A DNA stretch of 64,000 nucleotides from the NCBI RefSeq assembly GCF_000497045.1, contig NW_015961992.1, positions 126,259 to 190,258 of the forward strand. Direction: 5' to 3'. The notes under the pieces are model-generated. The model did not search any database. It was not told where the DNA came from and worked only from the letters and a program-made list of their open reading frames with translations. This document shows, one piece after another, positions 1 to 11,455 of the stretch (position 1 is its first letter; every line of letters begins with the position of its first letter). Made by a program: the position numbers and the translations under genes. This stretch comes from Kalmanozyma brasiliensis GHG001. Taxonomy: Eukaryota > Basidiomycota > Ustilaginomycetes > Ustilaginales.

Positions 1-120
1 GAGCCCGTCCGACAGTATGGATACCGCGAGAAGATGCCGCGCGTAGCTGAGTCAGGCGCAGCTGCAGTCTATCGGAGTCCTGCCGAAGTTGCTGATGCGA
101 TGTCGAGTGTGGCTCCTTGA
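1..120 (+). CDS. Possible 3' end of an unidentified gene (partial)
   Basis: Frame 1 is open from the first base to a TGA at 118-120 and encodes 39 residues ending in DAMSSVAP. The composition is protein-like, with mixed charge and several Ala, Glu, Arg and Tyr residues. Everything upstream lies outside the window, so neither start nor domain can be assigned. The stretch is short enough to be open by chance. The next gene on this strand begins 2.4 kb later. Confidence 0.3.
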   Translation, partial: EPVRQYGYREKMPRVAESGAAAVYRSPAEVADAMSSVAP

Positions 121-2501
121 TGGTTGACGGGATGCTTCCGAGATGGTGTATGATGAGCCAACTGGCGAAGCTGAGTATGCGGAAGACTTTTTTTAGGATT
201 TTTTGCGCAGACTTTCTGAACGTGGAGGTTTGACTTAGCCCTGCATTACTCAGCGTGACTAATGCTTTCCACGCCCTCCTTTGCGGCAAACCCAGCAGCT
301 CTTGACTCAAGCTTCGGAGCAGCTTCCGGAGCGACGGTTCTGCTCGAAGCGCTCATTGCTTCTCATTGCCTTGCTACACGTGCTCGACTGCGAGTAAGAC
401 AGGGAAGCGAGCGAGCGAAGTTGACCGTGCGTAAGAGCGACTAAGCGAGGCCGGGATGTCAAGCGCTCGCTCGACCGGCGTCTGGAGCATCGGATCGCAC
501 CGGCATCCGACAAAGATCCAGAGACAGCTGTTGACACTTGTCATGCTCCACCGACCTCATTGCAAGGCTGACTATGCTACATGCGATCTTTGCCGAAGTC
601 GACACCCTCGTTCTAAACGTGCACGAGGTAGTATCACAGCTGAGCAGGGCTCGGTATCACGGGTCACGGCGCGACCAGCGAAATAACGTCGTCGAGCAGC
701 GGCGTGCAGCAGTGCTCCCACAGCCACCTTTTTTTTTCCCTAAAATTATAATGGAATTCAAGATGACCGTTTCGTGTCTCAATCTCAGCTGTCAAAGCAT
801 GGATCAGCTGCTTCTCGCTACTCGTCGTGACCCAACCCTGACCCCTTTTAGGCTTGATCATCTGCCTCGTCTTCATCATCTTGAGGTGCGGATAGAACCG
901 AATTAAATTCAAGATGAAGCAGTGGCATGGCCGAGGACTGATGACTTTGCTTGTCGGTTACTTGCCGAAAGAGTGCGAGTTACTCCAAGCAGTGGTTTCT
1001 GTGCGGAACTGCCGCTCTTGGTCTCATCTGGAAGGCGGATGGGCCGGACATGTCGAGTGAAATGATCGAGTCAAAGCCATCACTGTGTGAGCCTTGGGCA
1101 GAAGCATCGGTCGGTACCGCTCTGGCTCTCCCTGCTGAGCGTCAAAGCGAGAGCTCTGAAAGCTATCTTCGACTGTGCTCGCTGCAGCCGCAAAGCCGCA
1201 CTTCGATATCATGCAAACCTTTTCGGTCTTTGTGAACCACACGATCACAATCAGAGCCCACGTGCAAAGCATCCAGGGGGCTTCTGCGAGTCTGGTTTTG
1301 AGGTGGCCATGTCTGATGCCATTGGACCAGCGTGCTGGAGCGGAGACCAGGGTCCGACCATGATCCTCTTTAGTTGTGACGGTTTGACATGCAAGGTGGT
1401 GCAGCCGCGCGATTCAGAATCGGGATCTTGAGCCGGAAGCGCCAAAATAGAAAACCCAACGAGGCACAAAAAGGCTGGTGTGACAAGCGGGGAGCGCGCC
1501 GCTTTGGCTCGCCGTGTTGAATCATGAAAAGGTCAAAAGTGGCTCTGTGAAGCGTGTCTTTGTGAATCTGAGTCTCTGACCCACACTCTGACTCTGTGCG
1601 CTTGCTTGCTGCATGCTAAATCCAAAGGGCTCTCTCTCGCGCCGCAACTCCACGTCCATCACACATCCCACACACCTCTCTCTTGTCTCTTTTGAGCTTG
1701 GATCCTTCTTCACAAATCACACAACCCACCAACACTCATTCCCACGTCTTACTCACTCGCCTCAGGCTGCTGATCATCATCCTCACCATCTCCTCTTCCG
1801 TTGTCAACCTAGCAAGCTTCCATTTCGCTGCAGGCGACGTCTTCATCGCACCGCCTTTGCTGTCTCGATTGGGCAAGCTCGCTACTCTATCCTTGATCGC
1901 TTAACCCTGCGTCGCTCAAACTCCCACAGAGGAAATCATAGAGCTCTTCATCCCGATCCATTCATCACCATACAGCTTCCTCCAGCGCCTCGTCAGTCTC
2001 CATCAAGGCAACATCTTCGCTACTTATTTTCCGCGAAAAGGTAGCCTACTCCCGTCTAGACCGTATCTCGTACGCGCCATAGATTCAGCACACTCTCGCA
2101 CCCCAGGCAGCAAATCTTCGAGCCCGCCTCGAAGATCAGCACCAGCACCAATTCAAACGACGCCCGAATCGCATCCGTCTTGGCTGTCACCTTGATCTCG
2201 CTCTTTTCGTACCGGGCTCCATGTCGCGACCACGCTGAGCGTCCAGCTTCTCCTACTGCACCGTGTTCCAACTTCAAGCATAACGATCCTCATCACGACA
2301 TCTCTGTACGAGCCCGCTCTGTTCGCCGCAAACTCGACACACTGACGTCAAACACACGTGTTTCGAAGCTCTGATGCTTGCCTGAATTCACGCTCAGCCT
2401 TGAACGACACCCGCCTCGCGAGCCCGCTTCCCTTCCCTGTGGTAGCAGAGCTTCACACACGCGCCACTGCTCCTATCGCTCTCAGTTGATCCCACCACAT
2501 C
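121..2501. other. 2.4-kb intergenic region and ROM2 leader
   Basis: No convincing coding region was found on either strand; the open frames are short and overlap each other. Visible features are T-runs near 187-205 and 729-737, and two copies of a 12-bp word (AATTCAAGATGA) at 755-766 and 906-917. A strongly C/T-rich stretch runs from about 1600 to the ROM2 start codon, as expected of a long fungal promoter and 5' leader. A leader intron is possible but cannot be placed. Confidence 0.6.
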
Positions 2502-5500
2502 ATGCCGTCAGGAGCAGGCCCAGGCGTCCCTCTCGACAAGAGGACAACAGCCTACGAAAACATCTTCGGTCGGCCTTCCGCCAAACCAAAGGGTCCACAG
2601 CCACATGCTTTCAACCAGCCGCCTCACAATCCTGGCGCCGGCGCATTTCGAGCTCCTCCCAACTCGTACGCCGTCAATCAGCGCTGGAACGGCGCGCCTC
2701 CCGCCGGCTATGCCGCCGCTCCCTATCCGAATGTGTACGGGGATGCAGCAGCCCATGCGGGACCGTCATCGTACTATCCCTCGCCCTACACAGCAGCACC
2801 GCAGGATGCCTATGACCAGCACGCCGACCGAAGAATCAGCACCGTCCCCTCGATCGCGAGCTCCGATCCCAGAACTTCCATCTCGGGCTACTCGCAGTAC
2901 AGCGGACTCGCAGCCAGCGCAGCAGACGCCTATCGCGGTCCATCCGTCGCTTCGCCCGCCAGCGCTTACGCCAGTCATTACCTCGATCAACAGCAGCAAT
3001 CCAATGGCTTGAATTCGACGACCAATGGCGCCAATGGCAGTACCAACGCTGCATCCTATTACCAACAGCAGCAACAGGCGCATCTCAGCTACCCGGCTTC
3101 CAGCGCCATCTCTCCTCGCGCTTCGATCATCTCCAACTCGTCTCCTCCACCGACGGGAACGGATGCCGTCGGCACCGATCTGAGGCAAAGCCTTGACAAA
3201 GTGACGCTCGACTCGAGCGACAGGCCACCGCGTTTGCCAAGCATCGAGAGCACCGTGCCCATCGAGCAGAGCAGCTTTTGGTTTGGCGAGTCCGATACTG
3301 CACGAGTTCCCATCAGCCCCGCGTCTGGACCCAGTCGTCGACTCAGCAGCTTCGGCTCGCAGGGGCAGACGGCCGCTCAGTTTGCCATCACGCCCACCTC
3401 CGCCGCGGCTTCACCACGCATCGATGCAAGCAATGTCACGTCCACCGACTCCACCGCCGTCAGCAGAGATGCGCGCGCTTCCCACGATCAGGACGTCTAC
3501 TCCAACGCCTTCTTCGAAAACCTGCTTGGGACACGCTCGCCTGCGTCTTCCATCTACGGCGATGGACGTAGAAGGGGCTCCGTCGAATCGGATACACAGT
3601 CGATCGTCAACTCGATCTACAACATGCAAGGCGCTCAGAATGGCTCGCGCGCTTTCTATGGATCCACCACCACCCTGCCGCCCAACGCCAGCGGCTATTT
3701 GGCTGGCGGGTCAGCCCTCAGCACCATGACGCCATACAACCTCTCCGGCGCCGCCATCAACATCGGTCCCAACGCTGGCTGGGATCGACCGCCGCGTTCA
3801 CGCACCGCCTCTTCAGCGACGCAAGCAGCGCAAGCCGCCTATGCGCCTGGGTTCTCGAGTCAGCATGCAGCGTACGACGCTAGCGAAGCTTCCACCATTG
3901 GCAGAGGGGACGCCCGTTCCCTCTCGTTCGGGCAAACCGCGTCACGGCCCTCTTTTGCCACCACCACATCTCCTCATGGCAGCATCGCAGGAACGCCATC
4001 CGCAGCCGCTACAAGTCGCAGAGGGCCTCTCGTCTACCCAGCGATGCTCTCCAAGGTCGCAGAGGCTTTCCGTGCCCGCGTCAACCTCTCCGAGCGCACC
4101 AAGGACGGTCTCACCTACAGCGATGCCTTTGATGGTCGCGAAGCCGTCGACAAGATTGCCTACATCATCAAGACCACCGATCGCAACCTCGCGCTGCTGC
4201 TCGGGCGTGCACTTGATGCGCAAAAGTTCTTCCACGATGTCACCTACGACCATCGACTTCGCGACTCGGCCTTGGAGGTGTATCAGTTCAAGACGCGCGT
4301 TCCCACCACCGGGTTTGGCGTAGACGCCGGCTTTGACGACGAACGCAGACCTTCGTCTGGTGGTCCACCGGCCCCTTCGCGCGGCAATTCGGGGTCAAGT
4401 GTGGGTCCCAATTCGTCCGTCTCGTCCATGACTTCGAGCAAACAACCCGCATCGACATCGCGCTCGCCAGCTGCTACTACACCCGCCACCTCGATCTACA
4501 ACGGCATGCACTCCGGCTCTGCAATCGATGATGACGACGACGATGATGCGCTCCCCACGGGTGTCTTTACGCTCTTGACCGATTGCTACTCGCCGACCTG
4601 CTCTCGAGACCGTCTGTGCTACAGTATCGCCTGTCCCAGGCGTCTCGAGCAGCAGGCTCGACTCAACATGAAGCCTCAGCCCGTCCTGCAGCGCAGCGTC
4701 AGCAAGGAGTCGCTCAACGACACCAAAGAGCGAGGCGCCTTGTGGGCCGATTCCGTTTCCAAAGAGGTCTTTGACAGTCTCTCGGACACGGAACGCAAGC
4801 GACAAGAGGCCATCAATGAGGTCGTCTACACGGAACGTGACTTTGTCGCCGACATGGAGTACCTGCGCGATCAGTGGGTCAAGCCGCTTCGAACCTCGGA
4901 CGTGATTCCAGAAGACCATCGCGAAGACTTTGTGACGCAGGTGTTCTGGAACGTCCTCGAGATCCATGCGGTCAACGCCAAGCTCTCCGAACTCCTCACC
5001 AAGCGCCAGAAGCAAGGCGATGTCGTCGACCGGATCGGTGACATTCTGCTCGAGATGGTGCCGCACTTTCAGCCGTTCGTCAAGTACGGTGCGCACCAGC
5101 TGTACGGCAAGTACGAGTTTGAAAAGGAGAAGGCGGCCAACACCGTCTTTGCCAAGTTTGTCGACGAGACGGAACGATTGCCACAGTCACGTAAGCTCGA
5201 GCTGAACGGCTACCTCACCAAACCCACCACCCGACTTGCACGATACCCCTTGCTGCTCCAGCAAGTCGAGAAATATACCCCGGACGACCACCCGGACAAG
5301 CAGACCATCCCCAAGGTCATCAAGATTGTCAAGGAGTTCCTCACCAAGGTCAATGTTGAGACGGGAAAGAGCGAGAACCGCTTCACGCTCGCACAGCTCG
5401 ACCAGCAATTGGTGTTCAAGCAAGGAGAAGCCGTCGATCTGCGCTTGCGCGACGAGCAACGAGAACTTGTCTTCAAGGGACCGCTCAAGAAGCGAGGTGG

Positions 5501-7385
5501 CACGCAGAGCGAAAGCGCAGAGCTGCAGGTCTTCCTCTTCGACCACGCCCTCCTCATGGTCAAGCCCAAGATGGTCAACAAGCACGAGCTGTACAAGGTG
5601 TACCGCAAGCCTATTCCTCTCGAGCTGCTCATCGTCACTGTGTACGATGAGGTTCCGACAGGCAAAGGCACCTCGACGCGGCCCAAGTCGGTCATGTCGC
5701 GCACTTCCACGGGTACGCGCTACAGTGGCACGCCTGGCACAGCTCCCAAGCAGGACGCCAAGACAGGCTATGCGCTCACCTTCACCTACCTGGGCAAGAA
5801 GGGCTACTCGATGACGCTGTGGGCCAGCACGTTCGTCGGTCGCAAGAAGTGGTTCGAGAACATCGAGTCCAGGCAAGAGATCCTCCGACAGCGCAGCAAC
5901 ATCTTTGACACCATCACGGTTTCGGAGAACTTCTTCCTTGGACTGAACCGCGTCAACTGCTCCGTTCCGTTCGACTTTGGCCGCAGGATCATCTATGGCA
6001 CGGACGACGGTGTCTACCTCTCGGATCTGCGAGAGAAGGCGCGACCGCCCACCAAGGTGCTGCCGCTGCCTGGCGTCACGCAAGTCGACGTGCTCGAGGA
6101 ATACCAGATTCTCATCGTGCTGGCGGAGAAGTCGGTGCACACGTTCACGCTCGACGCTCTGGACCCGTCGGATCCCATGGGCTCGCTCAAGCGTGGCCGT
6201 CGCATCTCCTCGCACACGTCCTTCTTCCGTGCAGGTATCTGCTTGGGTCGCACGCTGGTCTGCGTTGTCAAGTCGAGCTCGCTCTCTTCCACGATCAAGA
6301 CGTTGGAGCCGATCGAGCAGAACGTGCGAGGCAAGAAGCAGCCCACATTCAAGAAGCTGCTGCAGGGAGGGCAGGACTCGCTGCGCGTGTTCAAAGAGTT
6401 CTACATCCCGACCGAGTCGAGCTCGATCCACTTTCTCAAGACCAAGCTGTGCGTCGGCTGCACCAAGGGCTTCGAGATTGTCGATCTCGAGACGCTCGAC
6501 ACGCAGGGATTGCTCGATCCTGCGGACAACTCGCTCGACTTTGTCCACCGCCGCGAGAACGTCAAGCCGATCGCCATCTACCGCATCTCGGGCGAGTTCC
6601 TGCTGTGCTACGACGAGTTCGCCTTCTACGTCAACAAGAACGGCTGGCGCGCCAAGGGCAACTGGATCATCCACTGGGAAGGAAACCCGACCTCGTTCGC
6701 CTACCACCATCCGTACGTGCTTGCCTTCGAGCCGAGCTTTGTCGAAGTGCGACACGTCGAGACGGGCGCGCTGCACCAGGTCATCACTGGCGTCAACCTC
6801 CGATGTCTGTTTGCCGATGTGCCCCCGCCCACGCCGAGCGTGCACCAGCAGAACGCGCAGGCGGTGGCGGCGATGCGAGCCAACTCGTTCAACGCGGCTA
6901 TGGCGGGTCAATACGGTCGCCCCCCGATGGCGCCTTTGCAGAACAGCATGGGTCCCCCAATGGTGCCCTTCCCGGGCGCGCGACCGGGCTTTGTGCCTCA
7001 ACATGCCGTCAACGGCGCTATGGTTGCCGGTGCACCCGGCATGCCGGGCTTCGGTGCTGGTGTTCGACCTGGCGCGCCGCCGATGCGGCCGGGAGCAGCA
7101 CCCTTCCCAGGCGCACCTGGCGCACCCATGGGTCACCCAGCAGCGGCAGCACCAGGAGCGGTCCCCTTCCCGCCCGCCGTCCGACCACAGATGCCGTACG
7201 CCTTCCAACAGCCACCAACACCCCGACCTCCACCGGTGCAACGCAACCCCGTGTGGGAGTCGGTCGCTGCCAGCCGCAACCAGATCGTCTTCATCGGCGA
7301 CACAACCGTCTTCTGCGTCCGCCTGCATACGGACAAGGACTCGAGCAGCGGCACTGTCTCGCCGTCGAGCTCGATCAAGGGCTGA
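2502..7385 (+). CDS. ROM2: Rho guanine-nucleotide exchange factor, Rom2/Rgf type
   Basis: This 1627-residue uninterrupted frame has the order typical of fungal Rho1 exchange factors. A long Ser/Pro/Ala-rich N-terminal half is followed by a DEP domain (about 510-597) and the Cys-rich fungal linker LPTGVFTLLTDCYSPTC (about 683-700). Then come the Dbl-homology RhoGEF domain (about 765-955), a PH domain (about 985-1130) and a citron-homology CNH domain (about 1150-1430). The tail is rich in Pro, Gly and Ala. Family knowledge: such proteins load GTP on Rho1 at the plasma membrane and feed the cell-wall integrity pathway and glucan synthesis. ATG 2502 follows a C/T-rich leader, and no intron is needed to keep the domains in frame. 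The exact start is less certain than the rest because the N-terminus is low complexity. Confidence 0.93.
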   Translation: MPSGAGPGVPLDKRTTAYENIFGRPSAKPKGPQPHAFNQPPHNPGAGAFRAPPNSYAVNQRWNGAPPAGYAAAPYPNVYGDAAAHAGPSSYYPSPYTAAPQDAYDQHADRRISTVPSIASSDPRTSISGYSQYSGLAASAADAYRGPSVASPASAYASHYLDQQQQSNGLNSTTNGANGSTNAASYYQQQQQAHLSYPASSAISPRASIISNSSPPPTGTDAVGTDLRQSLDKVTLDSSDRPPRLPSIESTVPIEQSSFWFGESDTARVPISPASGPSRRLSSFGSQGQTAAQFAITPTSAAASPRIDASNVTSTDSTAVSRDARASHDQDVYSNAFFENLLGTRSPASSIYGDGRRRGSVESDTQSIVNSIYNMQGAQNGSRAFYGSTTTLPPNASGYLAGGSALSTMTPYNLSGAAINIGPNAGWDRPPRSRTASSATQAAQAAYAPGFSSQHAAYDASEASTIGRGDARSLSFGQTASRPSFATTTSPHGSIAGTPSAAATSRRGPLVYPAMLSKVAEAFRARVNLSERTKDGLTYSDAFDGREAVDKIAYIIKTTDRNLALLLGRALDAQKFFHDVTYDHRLRDSALEVYQFKTRVPTTGFGVDAGFDDERRPSSGGPPAPSRGNSGSSVGPNSSVSSMTSSKQPASTSRSPAATTPATSIYNGMHSGSAIDDDDDDDALPTGVFTLLTDCYSPTCSRDRLCYSIACPRRLEQQARLNMKPQPVLQRSVSKESLNDTKERGALWADSVSKEVFDSLSDTERKRQEAINEVVYTERDFVADMEYLRDQWVKPLRTSDVIPEDHREDFVTQVFWNVLEIHAVNAKLSELLTKRQKQGDVVDRIGDILLEMVPHFQPFVKYGAHQLYGKYEFEKEKAANTVFAKFVDETERLPQSRKLELNGYLTKPTTRLARYPLLLQQVEKYTPDDHPDKQTIPKVIKIVKEFLTKVNVETGKSENRFTLAQLDQQLVFKQGEAVDLRLRDEQRELVFKGPLKKRGGTQSESAELQVFLFDHALLMVKPKMVNKHELYKVYRKPIPLELLIVTVYDEVPTGKGTSTRPKSVMSRTSTGTRYSGTPGTAPKQDAKTGYALTFTYLGKKGYSMTLWASTFVGRKKWFENIESRQEILRQRSNIFDTITVSENFFLGLNRVNCSVPFDFGRRIIYGTDDGVYLSDLREKARPPTKVLPLPGVTQVDVLEEYQILIVLAEKSVHTFTLDALDPSDPMGSLKRGRRISSHTSFFRAGICLGRTLVCVVKSSSLSSTIKTLEPIEQNVRGKKQPTFKKLLQGGQDSLRVFKEFYIPTESSSIHFLKTKLCVGCTKGFEIVDLETLDTQGLLDPADNSLDFVHRRENVKPIAIYRISGEFLLCYDEFAFYVNKNGWRAKGNWIIHWEGNPTSFAYHHPYVLAFEPSFVEVRHVETGALHQVITGVNLRCLFADVPPPTPSVHQQNAQAVAAMRANSFNAAMAGQYGRPPMAPLQNSMGPPMVPFPGARPGFVPQHAVNGAMVAGAPGMPGFGAGVRPGAPPMRPGAAPFPGAPGAPMGHPAAAAPGAVPFPPAVRPQMPYAFQQPPTPRPPPVQRNPVWESVAASRNQIVFIGDTTVFCVRLHTDKDSSSGTVSPSSSIKG

Positions 7386-7809
7386 TTGGCTCTCGCTTGC
7401 CTTCGTCGACTGTGCCGTGCGGGCACCACTTTGTTTTTTCTCACTTGTACATCATGCATGCAAATGTCTATTCTCCCCTTTCGCTGTGTTGGTGAGGTGT
7501 TCAGCGTGAGCTAGCATCGCGTTTGCTTGTTAGGACGGATCGCCGGCCTGAAGCTGTTAGACCTTAGCCAGACCGACTTCTATGAATTTCTTTCGTACGT
7601 GAGCCGACGCCAAATTTCCACGCTTACAAATGGCAGCCTCTGGCGGTTGTCGGATTCGTTCGGAAAAATGCAGCTGGGGCTGGGGCGGACACTCGGTTCC
7701 GTCTGTGAGAGCTGCGAAGAAAGCGCAATCGCGGTTTGGCTATCATCGTTGACAACACCATCTTACACTACACCGACCCACATCCACACGGTAGTAACGA
7801 CAAGCAACC
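7386..7809. other. ROM2-QCR8 intergenic region
   Basis: About 420 bp hold the 3' flank of ROM2, including a T-rich stretch near 7431-7440, and the promoter and leader of QCR8. Nothing else was recognised. Confidence 0.5.
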
Positions 7810-8654
7810 ATGCGCGCTTCTCAGGTCTCCTACTCGGGCATGCCCACGGGCAAGAAATACGTAAGTGTTGGACGAGCAGGGGAAGACATGCAGGATTAGG
7901 AAGCTTGGATCAGGAAGGGATCGCAGGGAGATCGTCGATGGTGGACGCATATGGCTCGCTCATTTGCGAGGCGAGGAGGAAGCTGATCTACACGGACGTA
8001 AGAGGGTGCAATGTGGATCATCAAATGGCAAGGTTGGGTCGGATCTGCTTGTGTTGACAGGAAGCGGTCAGGCTGGTGCCCTATTAAGAGGATCGCATCT
8101 GACGTACGAGCAATGATGACTGACGACTTGATCATCTTCTTTTCTCCTACACCCTCTTCACCGTCAACCTGGCTGTGGATGCAACACTTCCGCTCGACTC
8201 AACTCATGCGCCTTTGGACCAACTTCGCCCTCTCGCAACCGGCTTTGCTCGATCTGTTTGCGATGCCTCGCCGACAACTCGCACACACACGCAATGGCTC
8301 GACTTGCTCTCACTGCGACCTCGTCTTCATCGCCCGCTGCCGCACGCCAATCGTCACCACTCCGCATTCTCACTCGGCGATTCTTGACACCACGAACAGA
8401 TGGGCTGGTGGGGCGACATGGGCGGTCCAACCCAACGCGGCATCGTCAGCTACTCGGTCTCGCCCTTCCAGCAGAACGCGATGCGCGGCGCGCTCCACTC
8501 GTACCTCTTCTACGGCTTCAAGCGCATCATGCAGCAGGCCCCCTACTTTGCCTTGCCCTTCGGCGTCGGTTACGGCTTGATCGCCTGGGCTAAGGGCAAG
8601 AACGCCTACTACAACTCCAAAGCCGGCCACCTCGAACACGGTCACGACGAGTAA
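7810..8654 (+). CDS. QCR8: Cytochrome bc1 complex subunit 8
   Basis: Two exons join in phase: 7810-7860 (17 codons) and 8400-8654, giving 101 residues. The intron 7861-8399 starts GTAAGT and ends ACAG. The junction recreates the conserved Qcr8 segment GKKY-MGWWGDMGGP, followed by a SYSVSPFQQ motif, one hydrophobic membrane span (YFALPFGVGYGLIAWA) and a short tail with YYNSKAGHLE. The length is close to the usual 90-100 residues. Family knowledge: Qcr8 is a small single-span subunit of respiratory complex III in the inner mitochondrial membrane and contacts cytochrome b near the ubiquinone site. Exon 2 alone also starts with an ATG, but the 17-residue exon 1 restores the family's N-terminus. 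The 539-bp intron is several times longer than others in the window. Confidence 0.93.
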
Positions 8655-8979
8655 AGGCGTCGAGTAAATTGCATTGATCCTCCTTCCCCTTTGTGTGTGC
8701 AAGATGTGTGTGCGGGATCAGCTGTTGTGCGGATGTGGTTGGTGTCGAGCTGACGTTGCGGGAGTGGTGCAGTCTGCGCCTGTTTCCCAAGCCGACTGCT
8801 GAGGGCTGCGTTGCGGACACGGGGTCTGACAAAGCTTCGGCCTCGCAGTCGCTGGAGACAATATCCGCATGGATGCAAATCCTCGTGTCGCCGCCAGTCT
8901 GGGCTGCGTTGTCGCGCTGCAGAGATCCATCGGCTACATCGGTCGGGTTCGGCAGCCATGAACGTGTTGGCGCTATTGA

Positions 8980-10240
8980 CATTGCTGCTATCGACCGCTT
9001 CAGCCGTGCCTGCAGATCTTCCACCCGTCGACGCATCGTTCCGCGCCTTGAGCCCTTCACAAAGTCCAGCCACTCCTTATTTTTGTTCTCGTAGATGGCC
9101 CCAAAGGATCGCCCAGATGCGTCCAGCGAGTGATCGATAGTCGCTCCTTTCGTATCGCCAAAGAAGTTGAGCCCGTGTGCGGAGTGGAGATGCTCGGGGA
9201 AGTCGAAGTTGTTTTCTTCGCTCTCGCAGATGGGGCAAAGGGTGACTGGCTCGCGAAACGGCCCAAAGTGCTGAGTGCAGATATGTTTTTGCTGCCCACC
9301 CCCCATTGCGGTGTCGTAATTCTTCCCTCGGCTGAACCACGAGACTGCCCAGCTCGTCAGCGAGCTCGTTGGACTCTTCTCTGATCTCGTCCAACAAGCG
9401 ACGCAGGTGCTGGGAGAGCTGGGGTCCCTGGCCGTCTTGGACTCGATCGTGCTGAGGGGCGGTTGCAAGGCGGTCTGCTGCGTGCGCCTCGATGATCGCG
9501 CCGGTGTCCGAAGGCGCTTCGACATCATCTTCTGCGTTCCACTCCGCATCTTCTTCCTCCATGTGTTCGGCCAGCTCGTCTCGCAGCTCCTGGATCGCCT
9601 GAGATGGTCCGGCCCCGACCAGCGCCCTAAGCTCGCCCCGCTCAACGTCCTCGAGAACTAGTCTGTCTAGCTCTGCCGCCAAGATTCTGCGACGAATGTT
9701 GAAAAGCCGGTCGAGGGTGGCCTTATTTTCCGCAGCAAGCTGTGTGAGGTTCTGCTCGGTAGCAGAGCCTGACGCCAGAGCAGCTTTGTAGGCGTTGTCA
9801 GCATTTTCTGCTCGGTGACAAAGCTCTTGCAGGATGGGCGAGCTCTCGACCGTCTGCGCTACCGCCAGATGGGACGATCTCTGCTTGCTGGGACGCATGA
9901 GAGATCCGGCTGGTACACGTCGAACACCATGGGCAACGATGAGAGACCTCGATTCTCTGCCTGTCATTACGAGGCCTTGAATGTCGATCGTCATGTGGCG
10001 AGAGAGGTAGACGTGCTGCGCGCTCTCGTTGTGTGGGAGGTGCCCGACTGCCATATTGCGAGAAGCACTGGGCAGGTCGGCACGGTTCAACGAGTTGATT
10101 GTGAGTCTCCGAAGCGCGTAGGGCGAGTAATCGAGAAGTCTGGCCGCCCTGGCAGCCTTTCTTGTTGCATCGTACACGCCATTTGTGCTGAGCGGCTTGT
10201 CAGGCGACACGGCTCAGACAGATATGCTTCTCAGCGTCGA
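8980..10240 (-). pseudogene. Decayed tyrosine recombinase with C2H2 finger (copy 1, DUF3435/Crypton-like)
   Basis: The block translated from about 10210 to 9971 holds the C-terminal half of a tyrosine-recombinase active site: an LRR arginine (YALRRLTIN), a GH dipeptide (MAVGHLPHN) and the presumed nucleophile tyrosine in AQHVYLSR. This order is characteristic of fungal DUF3435 proteins and related Crypton recombinases. A charged linker follows. After a frame change near a G-run at about 9300-9330, the next frame encodes a C2H2-like finger (CPIC at 9237-9226, then H-x4-H), another DUF3435 trait. The gene looks dead. The codon matching Trp in copy 2 is TGA just upstream of 10210, the frame shifts before the finger, and the last frame runs on into the QCR8 3' end without a proper stop. 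The family call rests on motifs only. Confidence 0.6.
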
Positions 10241-10629
10241 AAGGCGGGGCTTGGTCGCCGTACTTGAGGGGCAGATGGATCTCTAGAGAAAGAGCCCCAT
10301 AAATCTCGAGCTTTTTCTTGCTTCAAGAGATAGAAATCTGAGACTTGCTTGCGGTGATCTGTGTCGAGAAGGTCTTAGTACATTCCTTGATCGCGCAGCG
10401 CGAGCATAGCTGAGTTTGACTGTATGTGTTGCATAACTCTCTGATTCCGAGCATCGATCTTTTGCTGGGTGACTCGGCTGCCAAGCATGACCATTCGCCT
10501 TGTCTCGTCCATGGGTTAAGTGCTGCCAGATGCTTGCGACGTCATTGTGAGAGCTGATGGAGACGAGCAGAGCCAAAGCTGCGAGAGATGGTGAAGAAGA
10601 TGCTTAAATTGCTTGAAGAAGCGCAGGTC

Positions 10630-10703
10630 GGTGCAGACGCGGCAAGGGTGGTGCAGATGAGGCTGGATTCGTTTGTAGAAGTACGCGATGGTGCAGACGA
10701 GGC
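10630..10703. repeat. Three copies of GGTGCAGAYGMGGC
   Basis: The 14-base word occurs at 10630-10643, 10650-10663 and 10690-10703. The spacings are 20 and 40 bp, as if one unit of a 20-bp series had decayed. Confidence 0.6.
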
Positions 10704-11383
10704 GAGATCGCTTCGAGAAGGAAAGTATGGTCGGGCAAATGTGTGAATCGACTGTCCAAGTTGGCCATTCAATTCATGCTGAGGGGCAGGCCTCTATCTA
10801 CATGTTCGCTTCCTTGTGCTGGAACCATCACAGGCGGTTGAGCCTTGCCGCTCCTACAAACAGTCTTATTGCCGTTCTCGTGCCTTTTCTATTCCATCTG
10901 CAGCTCAGCCCATGGATGAAGCAAGACGGGGGAAAGGTTCGCTGCTCTGATGAGAGGAGAAATCGCCTTGAACCTTGATTCTCACACTCAGGACATCCGT
11001 TGGCTCAGCCGCCTCAACACTAAGCACGGCCGCGCACTTGAATCACTTCAGACCAAGCGAAGGCGCTGTGATTCAGCAGGATCAGTTTGGAAAGTGATGC
11101 GGGCCTGCCGTCGCCAGAGTCGCCTTCGTCGCAGTTTTCCCAGCTTTTCCATCCCATCACATCTTGATTCAAGGTTACACGCTCGCTTCTCGGTGCAGGT
11201 CCGATTTGAAGGCTGTGAGGCGAGCTGATCATAAGCAAGGTCGCGAGCTGTCAGTGAGCTGATCGTGGATCAAGTTCAAGCGAGAATCGCCTGACACCTG
11301 GATGTCTCGTCACGTCATCCTTCTCACGATTTGAATTACCCGCAAGTAACTTAAAGGCATAGTAGCGTTGGCCGAGAATATCG

Positions 11384-11455
11384 CAGAGCTCGGCAACGAG
11401 CCCGAACAAGCTCAGAACTCAGAGCTCGGAAACGAGCTCTATAGACAAGCTGCGT
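11384..11455. repeat. Imperfect 36-bp tandem duplication
   Basis: CAGAGCTCGGCAACGAGC at 11384-11401 recurs with one mismatch at 11420-11437, so the period is 36 bp. The rest of each unit has diverged. Confidence 0.55.

Noticed and set aside
5187..7328. 713-codon open frame antisense to ROM2
   Set aside because: Low-complexity Arg/Asp/Val-rich translation produced by codon bias on the other strand; the sense strand carries PH and CNH domains.
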